DNA of 64,000 nt, taken from NCBI GenBank assembly GCA_030737875.1, contig CM060919.1, forward strand, positions 808,897,160 to 808,961,159. The letters are read 5' to 3'. Each line of letters starts with the position of its first letter. Position 1 is the stretch's first letter. The notes below the pieces were generated by a model. It was not told the origin of the DNA, did not search any database, and saw only the letters and a program-made list of their open reading frames with translations. Both the position numbers and the translations under genes were made by a program. Of this stretch, positions 57,868 through 64,000 are shown in pieces. The stretch is from Allium sativum. Lineage: Eukaryota; Streptophyta; Magnoliopsida; Asparagales; Amaryllidaceae.

Positions 57868-60465
57868 ATGTCCGAAGATCTTAACTTACCGGAAGGGGTA
57901 CCAATACCTGGTTGGTTTAGACGGTTCTTAGAAGCAAGAGCCACTCAGCCAGGTCCTACCGTTCCTCCTCCCCCAGCTGCCGATAATCATCCAGCTGCAG
58001 CGGCACCTTTTCCTCCACCTCCTCCTCGGGGAAACACGTTTGCTAAGATATGTAAAGATTTTAAAGCTATGGGAGGAAGGGATTTCCATGGAACTGAGTC
58101 CTTCGTAGCAGCTAGGAATTGGCTGAAAGAAACTGAAGACCTATTCATCATCTTTGAGGTAGAAGATAGACAAAAAGTACAATTGGCGGTGTGGCTATTG
58201 AAGGGCGAGGCTTCCTACTGGTGGGAGGTCACTAATGCTGAAAGACCAGTAGAGACATGGGAGGACTTTAGGGCAAGGTTTGAGACCAAATTTCTCTCAG
58301 ATGCGGAAAGAAGTTTGCAGTTGGAGAAATTCTTATTTCTTAAGCAAGGAGACAAGACTGTTAGAGAGTATGTGAATCAGTTTGATGAGCTGGCTAGGTT
58401 TGGGCTTGACCTAGTCAACACCCCGCACAAGAAGGCTCTCCGTTTCGTCAAGGGGTTAAATGAGCCATTACACAGTTTGGCCATGACCCATATACCCATG
58501 GGAGCCACGTATGAAAGATTGGTGCAAATGGCATTGCTGAATGAAGAGGATAAGGGCAAGAAGGAGACAAAGGCAGAAAGCTCTCAAGGGAAGAAAGAGG
58601 GTTTGCAGCCTAAGAAGACAGACTTTAAGAAAGGCGGGAAAGGCAACAAAGAGAAGAGGAAGTGCAATTTCTGTGGCAAAGTGGGGCACTTAGTAAAGGA
58701 CTGCCGGAAAAAGAAGGCCAAGGAGAATGGTGGGTGCTTTTCTTGCGGTCAGACAGGCCACAGAGCTAAGGACTGCCCAAAGAAACGAGGGCAAGGGCAG
58801 GGGTCTGGATCCACTCCAGGGGCACAGGTTCATGTGCTGGAAGCGCCACCTTTGCAACAGCGAGGTACAAACACTTCTGTAGAAAGTGTAGTTTATCTTT
58901 ATGATCACCCCGTTCGCACTTTATTTGATTCTGGCGCATCACACTCCTTTATCTCGTCTGCTTTAGTAGAATCTCTGCACCTAAAAACTAGTATGGTAGA
59001 GGACCCCTTAATTGTTTCAAACCCAATTGGGGGCCCAGCTCATTTGTCTATGATCTGTTTGGATTTGAAAATTTCTATTCTAAGTGTAGAATTTGAATGT
59101 AGTGCCTTTGTTTTGGGCTTTTCGGGGTATGGTTTGATTTTGGGTATGGATTGGCTATCCAGTAATGGGGCCATCCTTGATTGTGAGAAAAGGGTTGTTA
59201 GGCTCCTAACCCAGCTCGGTAATACTTTGGAAATTTCTTGTAATCCCTCGTATGCGGTTATGCTTAGTTATCTTGAATCGCTAGATGCCTCTGTTGAAAA
59301 TTTGCAATCAGTTAGAGTGGTCCGGGAATATCCGGATGTCTTTGAAGAGGTGAAGGGCTTGCCTCCGAAGCGGGAAATAGATTTCCGCATATATCTTGTA
59401 GATAATGCAAAGCCCGTTGCGTTGCCCGTTAGACATATGGTTCCACGAGAAAGAAAAGAGCTCAGTAAACAGATTAAAGAGCTTCTAGAGAAGGGGTTCA
59501 TTAGGAGGAGCATTTCGGAATGGGGCGCTCCAGTGGTGTTCGCTACAAAGGCGGATGGTTCACTCCGTCTATGTGTTGACTATAGGGAGCTCAACAAGCT
59601 AACGAAAAAGAATAGGCACCCTCTCCCTAGAATTGACGATTTATTTGACCAGCTTGTAGGAGCGTCCGTTTTCTCCCAACTCGATTTGGCAACCGGTTTT
59701 CATCAGCTAAGGGTGGCTGAAGATAGCGTCGATAAAATGACGTTCAGAACCCCAGACGGCTTCTTTGAATGGCTTGTCATGCCTTTCGGCTTGACAAATG
59801 CACCTGCTTACTTCGTGGACCTGATGAGTAGGGTATTTAGAGATTTCCTCAACAAATTCGTAGTGGTCTTCGTAGATGATATCCTTATCTTCTCAAAGAG
59901 TGAAGAGGAACATGCTCAGCACTTAAGGGCAATCATGGAAACTTTGCGAGTCCATCAACTAAAAGCCAAGTTCTCCAAATGCCACTTTTGGAGAGGAGAG
60001 GTGAGGTTCCTTGGGCACATAGTATCCAAACAAGGGTTAGCTGTGGACCCTGCTAAGGTAGTGGCGGTACAGGATTGGAAGACACCAAGGAATGCAACTG
60101 AGGTCCGAAGCTTCCTAGGACTAGCAGGTTTCTATCGAAAGTTCATAAGGGATTTTGCGAAAATCTCAGCTCCGCTCACGAAATTGACTAAGAAGAATCT
60201 AGTGTTTAATTGGGACTTGGATTGCGAGTTTGCTTTCCAACGACTGAAGAGGGCTCTTACAACAGCCCCAGTTTTGACGCTGCCAGATGGGAGCAAGATG
60301 TTCACTGTTTATACGGATGCATGTGGGACAGGGCTAGGCGCCGTCTTAATGCAAGAAGGAAGGGTAGTAGCTTATGGTGGAAGGCAGTTGAAGGTGCACG
60401 AAAAGAACTACCCAACCCACGATCTTGAGTTAGCCGCCATCGTCTTTGCACTCAAGTCTTGCTGA
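57868..60465 (+). CDS. E3 gag-pol polyprotein, first part (gag, protease, RT, RNase H start)
   Basis: 865 residues from ATG 57868, 189 bp after the LTR. Pro-rich N-terminus; gag domain at about residues 65-220 ([22 protein letters not shown]); two CCHC knuckles ([14 protein letters not shown] near 267, [14 protein letters not shown] near 291). The protease active site is [10 protein letters not shown] near 352. Reverse transcriptase runs at about 540-760 ([23 protein letters not shown] near 668, where FVDD replaces the common YVDD). RNase H begins at FTVYTDACG near 812. The frame ends at TGA 60463-60465 after FALKSC; the same frame goes on and encodes the rest of pol. In E2 this spot reads KIWRHYLL, so a CGA (Arg) to TGA change is likely. 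Readthrough is not suggested by any visible signal. Confidence 0.95.
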   Translation: MSEDLNLPEGVPIPGWFRRFLEARATQPGPTVPPPPAADNHPAAAAPFPPPPPRGNTFAKICKDFKAMGGRDFHGTESFVAARNWLKETEDLFIIFEVEDRQKVQLAVWLLKGEASYWWEVTNAERPVETWEDFRARFETKFLSDAERSLQLEKFLFLKQGDKTVREYVNQFDELARFGLDLVNTPHKKALRFVKGLNEPLHSLAMTHIPMGATYERLVQMALLNEEDKGKKETKAESSQGKKEGLQPKKTDFKKGGKGNKEKRKCNFCGKVGHLVKDCRKKKAKENGGCFSCGQTGHRAKDCPKKRGQGQGSGSTPGAQVHVLEAPPLQQRGTNTSVESVVYLYDHPVRTLFDSGASHSFISSALVESLHLKTSMVEDPLIVSNPIGGPAHLSMICLDLKISILSVEFECSAFVLGFSGYGLILGMDWLSSNGAILDCEKRVVRLLTQLGNTLEISCNPSYAVMLSYLESLDASVENLQSVRVVREYPDVFEEVKGLPPKREIDFRIYLVDNAKPVALPVRHMVPRERKELSKQIKELLEKGFIRRSISEWGAPVVFATKADGSLRLCVDYRELNKLTKKNRHPLPRIDDLFDQLVGASVFSQLDLATGFHQLRVAEDSVDKMTFRTPDGFFEWLVMPFGLTNAPAYFVDLMSRVFRDFLNKFVVVFVDDILIFSKSEEEHAQHLRAIMETLRVHQLKAKFSKCHFWRGEVRFLGHIVSKQGLAVDPAKVVAVQDWKTPRNATEVRSFLGLAGFYRKFIRDFAKISAPLTKLTKKNLVFNWDLDCEFAFQRLKRALTTAPVLTLPDGSKMFTVYTDACGTGLGAVLMQEGRVVAYGGRQLKVHEKNYPTHDLELAAIVFALKSC

Positions 60466-62298
60466 CACTATCTCCTAGGTGAGAAGTTCGAACTTTACAC
60501 TGACCATAAATCGTTGAAATATCTTTTCTCGCAGAAGGATCTTAACTTGAGGCAACAAAGGTGGATGGAGTTTCTTGCCTCGTACGATTTCGAAATCTCC
60601 TACACTCCGGGCAAAGGCAACGTAGTTGCAGACGCGTTGAGCCGAAAGAAATTGACCCTAAGCCCGTTGTTTGTTGAAAGACAAAGCCTAGAGTTTATAG
60701 CCAGCTTCGACTTTAGGCCTTCCTCCGATTTCGTACCAGGCTTGCTAGCATCTCTCGAAGTGCGCCCAACTTTAGTGGATTCAGTAGGGACAGCACAACG
60801 CGAAGACCCTCAGCTTGTGGAAATAATTGATAGGCTAATTAGGGGTGAGACTTCAAGTCACCTCAACAGATACTCCATCGACGATAAGGGTTTGCTAAGG
60901 CGAGATGGAAGGCTATGCGTCCCACAGACAAATGATTTAATAAAGAAGGTTCTCGAAGAAGCTCATCACTCCAAGATGACGATACACCCAGGCGGAGATA
61001 AAATGTACAAAGACATAAAAAGGACTTTCTTTTGGAACGGCATGAAAAAGGATGTGGCAGAGTTCGTTTCCAAGTGTATGGTGTGCCAACAGGTTAAGGC
61101 GGAACAGAAAAAGCCTGGTGGACTACTACATCCTCTAGAGGTCCCGCAGTGGAAGTGGGATAGCATCTCAATGGACTTCATCGATGGGCTGCCTAGGTCT
61201 AGGAGAGGCAACACTAGCATTTGGGTAATAGTGGATAGGCTTACTAAAAGCGCCCACTTTTTACCTGTCAAAAGTAAAAGAACTGCCTCATCCCTAGCAT
61301 CACTTTACCTCAAGGAAATCGTTCGACTCCACGGAATACCATCTAGCATCGTTAGTGACCGAGACCCCATCTTCACCAGCGAGTTTTGGCGGAGTCTGCA
61401 AGAAGCAGTAGGAACGCAGTTATGCTTGAGCACAGCCTATCATCCCCAAACCGACGGCCAAACGGAGAGAGTGAACAGAGTTTTGGAAGACCTTTTAAGG
61501 TTATGCGTCCTTGACTTCGGAGGGACATGGGAAGACCACCTTCCTTTGGTGGAATTTGCCTACAACAACAGCTATCAAGCAACCATCGGAATGGCGCCCT
61601 TCGAAGCTCTATATGGAAGACCGTGCCGATCGCCCACTTGTTGGTGGGAGTCTACTGATAAGCTCGTACTAGGACCAGACATGATCCGAGAGACTTCAGA
61701 GAAAGTAGACTTAATACGAAGAAGGATGAAGACGGCCCAAGACAGACAAAAGTCCTATGCCGAAAAGAGGAGAACCGACCTTGAATTTGAAGTTGGAGAC
61801 AGAGTTTTTCTCAAGGTATCACCGCTAAGAAACGTTGTTCGTTTCGGAACCACAGGAAAGCTAGCACCAAGGTTCGTAGGACCATTCCCTATCATCGAGA
61901 AGATTGGGAAAATGGCCTATAGATTAGAGCTACCCGAGAAGTTGGCTGGAGTCCACAACGTTTTTCACGTTTCACATCTACGAAAATGTCTACATGAGTC
62001 TGCTGAAGTGGTAGAGCCAAATATACTCGAAGAGGCCGAAGTGGAACGCGAAGCAACCATAAGAAAGGTTCCAACCCGCATACTAGGAATGGAAGTGAAG
62101 AAGCTACGCAACCGCGAAGTCAAACTCGTCAAAGTCCAGTGGAGCGACGCCGAGGGAGACGCGACTTGGGAAACTGAAGCTAGAATACGCACTGCATACC
62201 CTTTTCTATTCGAGGGTACGTCCTTGATCTTTCTTTTTTCCTTAAGTTGCGCTTTTATCTATCTTTTTAGGGTATATTTCCTCGACCTTATCTTTTAG
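60466..62298 (+). CDS. E3 gag-pol polyprotein, second part (RNase H end, integrase, chromodomain)
   Basis: In frame with 57868-60465 (the whole span is 1,477 codons including the final stop). It opens at [17 protein letters not shown]; the first internal ATG is 60514. The RNase H end has the Asp in YTDHKSL and [10 protein letters not shown]. Integrase has HHCC ([23 protein letters not shown]; about 60965-61095), then DDE residues: Asp in MDFIDGLP (61171), Asp in VSDRDP (61353), Glu in [12 protein letters not shown] (about 61460). A GPF motif ([12 protein letters not shown]) lies near 61878. The chromodomain is at about 62068-62215 ([29 protein letters not shown]). The hydrophobic tail after FLFEGT (about 25 residues) may be read past the usual end. 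All catalytic residues are present. Confidence 0.95.
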   Translation, partial: HYLLGEKFELYTDHKSLKYLFSQKDLNLRQQRWMEFLASYDFEISYTPGKGNVVADALSRKKLTLSPLFVERQSLEFIASFDFRPSSDFVPGLLASLEVRPTLVDSVGTAQREDPQLVEIIDRLIRGETSSHLNRYSIDDKGLLRRDGRLCVPQTNDLIKKVLEEAHHSKMTIHPGGDKMYKDIKRTFFWNGMKKDVAEFVSKCMVCQQVKAEQKKPGGLLHPLEVPQWKWDSISMDFIDGLPRSRRGNTSIWVIVDRLTKSAHFLPVKSKRTASSLASLYLKEIVRLHGIPSSIVSDRDPIFTSEFWRSLQEAVGTQLCLSTAYHPQTDGQTERVNRVLEDLLRLCVLDFGGTWEDHLPLVEFAYNNSYQATIGMAPFEALYGRPCRSPTCWWESTDKLVLGPDMIRETSEKVDLIRRRMKTAQDRQKSYAEKRRTDLEFEVGDRVFLKVSPLRNVVRFGTTGKLAPRFVGPFPIIEKIGKMAYRLELPEKLAGVHNVFHVSHLRKCLHESAEVVEPNILEEAEVEREATIRKVPTRILGMEVKKLRNREVKLVKVQWSDAEGDATWETEARIRTAYPFLFEGTSLIFLFSLSCAFIYLFRVYFLDLIF

Positions 62299-62800
62299 GT
62301 AGAAACCCTTTTTGGATGAAAACATGTAATTGAAACATGTTATGTATGATGGTTGCAAGTGGTTGCAAGTGATTGCTAGTGGTTGCTCGTGGTTGCATAT
62401 ACACACACAATCTAGGTTTTAGATCGGCTCAATCACTTCATATTGCATATGCATATATGTTTGCATTCGTATATGGTTGAATTGTAATGTGTTGGCATAT
62501 GGATGTTGCATTTGTATTGAATGATTGTGCACTCATGTAGAATCATGAATAGGAAAATTTGCATACATAATGGATTCATTTCACTTACATGATTCGCATT
62601 AAGGAGGTCAACTGAATCAGTAGACCGCCTGATTTTGCATTAGATAAGTTCATGAACACACACACTTCGCATATGATCATGAAGCATTAGAAGTCTTTTA
62701 AGGACACTGGATACTCGTGTTTGATGGATGAGTAGATGGATGATTGGATGTTAGGATATACATTCCTCCTAACTTGAAGATTTCGGGGACGAAATCCTTT
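62299..62800 (+). other. E3 3' untranslated region
   Basis: Non-coding; five GGTTGCAAGT-like units at about 62350-62400 and text shared with the E0 and E2 equivalents. Confidence 0.8.
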
Positions 62801-62814
62801 TAAGTGGGGGAGAA
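62800..62814 (+). other. E3 polypurine tract
   Basis: TTAAGTGGGGGAGAA directly before TGTAACACCCC, preceded by tttcggggacgaaatcc. Confidence 0.9.
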
Positions 62815-64000
62815 TGTAACACCCCGAGAATTCTGTAACTATGAAATTCACAAATTAAAGTATAATTAATTTGAAATCAAAGAACTAAGGGAAACGGGAT
62901 ACGCCATTGCGTTCATCTCGGAAAAATACGCGAAATAGAGTCCGAGTTTTCGAAAAACGGAGTCCGTATGAAGAAGATATGGCCTTCGGAAGTTTTAAAT
63001 TAAATTTAAAATTCAAACAGAATAAAATAATTAAAAATCGGGCCCAATGGGCCAGGGCGGATAAACACCCGCCTAGGCCACCCAGGTCGACTGGGCTGTC
63101 GACCTGGGCTACCCATGTCGACAGGGCTGTCGACAGCCCTGTCGACAGGGGTGTCGACCTGGTCGAGCCCAGTCAACCTGGCTGGCCAGGTCTGTGTTTG
63201 GTCGAATTTCTGTGGTCTGCTTTGTCATTAGGGCTAGGTGGCAAGTTTTAATTGGTCTCTCTTGCGAATGAATGGCTACGATCAATCCAAGCAACATCAA
63301 TGGTCCTAATCAGTTCCTAACCTCTATATAAACAACCCTAGACTAAACCCTAATCTATTCATTCAAAATTAAGAACATAGCCGCCATGTTGCTGAGGAAC
63401 GACTAAGAGTAGCCGCCAACTAGAGAGAGAATTAGGAAGAAAGTTCTAAAGCCTAAAGCAATTCAAGCAACCTAAAGCCAATCAATTCAACAAAGGAATC
63501 ATATCTCTTAATTAGAGAATTCGCCGCAACCATTGTAAGTAGAGTATTACTTTGGTATGAATAAACAACTGTATTGATTTGTATGCTTGAATTGGGATAA
63601 TAAAGTAATTCATATTTGTGCAAAATTATGTTATTCATTATAAAGAACTACATGCGGTAGTTCTATGCAAGTATACGTTTGGAATATTGCGCAAATTATG
63701 TAATCTATGTCGAAGCTACATGTATGTAGTTGATTGAAATTCATGCAAGTTTGGGGCTTTGTTATTATGCCATCATGATGTATATTTTTGTGCATAAATC
63801 ATATTGCAAGTTCATACGCTCACCTTCCCCTTTTTGTGTATGTAATTATGCTTTGAGCCTCCACTTTCGCATGGCTAAATTGGGCTTTAAAAGGCTAAGC
63901 CCAATATATATAAACGGACGTGTAAAAACGGGGGTAAATAACGTTGGGCTAAATTAATTTAATGAATGAAAACTAAAGTAAAAGGGCCCAAATTCAAGAA
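62815..64000 (+). repeat. E3 3' LTR, cut by the window edge
   Basis: Collinear with 47894-49079; about 7 differences in 1,186 bp. TATA box 63325-63333; GTCGAC array about 63086-63158. The frame at 62907-63251 lies in U3 upstream of the TATA box and is not a gene. Confidence 0.95.

Larger units (their letters stand above)
47894..64000 (+). mobile_element. E3: nearly intact Tekay-type Ty3/gypsy element (right end outside window)
   Basis: 5' LTR 47894-49332 plus 56482-57678 (split by E4), primer site 57681, gag-pol 57868-62298 with one stop codon, 3' untranslated region with polypurine tract, 3' LTR from 62815 to the window edge. The overlapping 1,186 bp of the two LTRs differ at about 7 positions by eye. 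It is inserted in the gag start of the Tat-like element; the bases before it are atcac. It is the template for reading E0 and E2. Confidence 0.93.

Overview
The window looks like repeat-rich intergenic DNA from a flowering-plant nuclear genome. The evidence is Ty3/gypsy polyproteins with a C-terminal chromodomain of Tekay/Del type, primer sites for initiator tRNA-Met, Ty1/copia remnants, a plant-type LINE, a CACTA-like DNA transposon and a decayed plant-mobile-domain gene. I cannot name the species. I see no intact host gene and no functional tRNA, rRNA or CRISPR locus. Nearly every long reading frame belongs to a transposable element.

Left part (1-25966). Positions 1-2885 hold two related, minus-oriented LTR pieces. 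After about 3 kb of anonymous AT-rich DNA comes E0 (5919 to about 10375), a minus-oriented Ty3/gypsy relic with one complete LTR and a decayed integrase-chromodomain end. From about 11015 to 16110, and perhaps on to 20285, lies a minus-strand pseudogene resembling plant mobile domain (PMD) proteins. It is split by a CACTA-like element (about 11257-14920, carrying its own decayed coding fragment) and bordered or split by a LINE (about 16110-19509). Two copia relics follow at 21186-22412 and about 23149-23854.

Middle part (25967-46292). An old LTR starting at 25967 was split by E1 (27696-45869, target-site duplication AATGT). E1 is a gag-only element with no polymerase. E2 (35549-45516, duplication TTCTT, minus strand) later inserted into the 3' LTR of E1. 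E2 has lost the gag N-terminus, the whole reverse-transcriptase core and two reading frames.

Right part (46293-64000). A Tat/Ogre-like LTR ends at 47729 and is followed by a very long tRNA-Asn primer-binding site and the first codons of a gag gene. That gene was cut by E3, which starts at 47894 and runs off the right edge. E3 is a nearly intact Tekay-type element whose 1,476-residue gag-pol frame is broken by one stop codon. The 5' LTR of E3 was in turn split by E4 (49333-56481), two nearly identical 3.55-kb LTRs separated by only 44 bp that hold little more than the primer-binding site.

The most interesting signals lie in the LTRs, not in the proteins. (1) The LTRs of E2, E3 and E4 each carry two copies of a hairpin whose stems change by compensatory pairs while the loop stays constant. 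(2) The same LTRs carry an array of GTCGAC palindromes kept at 12-bp spacing just upstream of a TATA box. (3) The same LTRs share a 40-bp near-invariant block. Together these suggest conserved structural or regulatory modules shared by otherwise diverged retrotransposon families.
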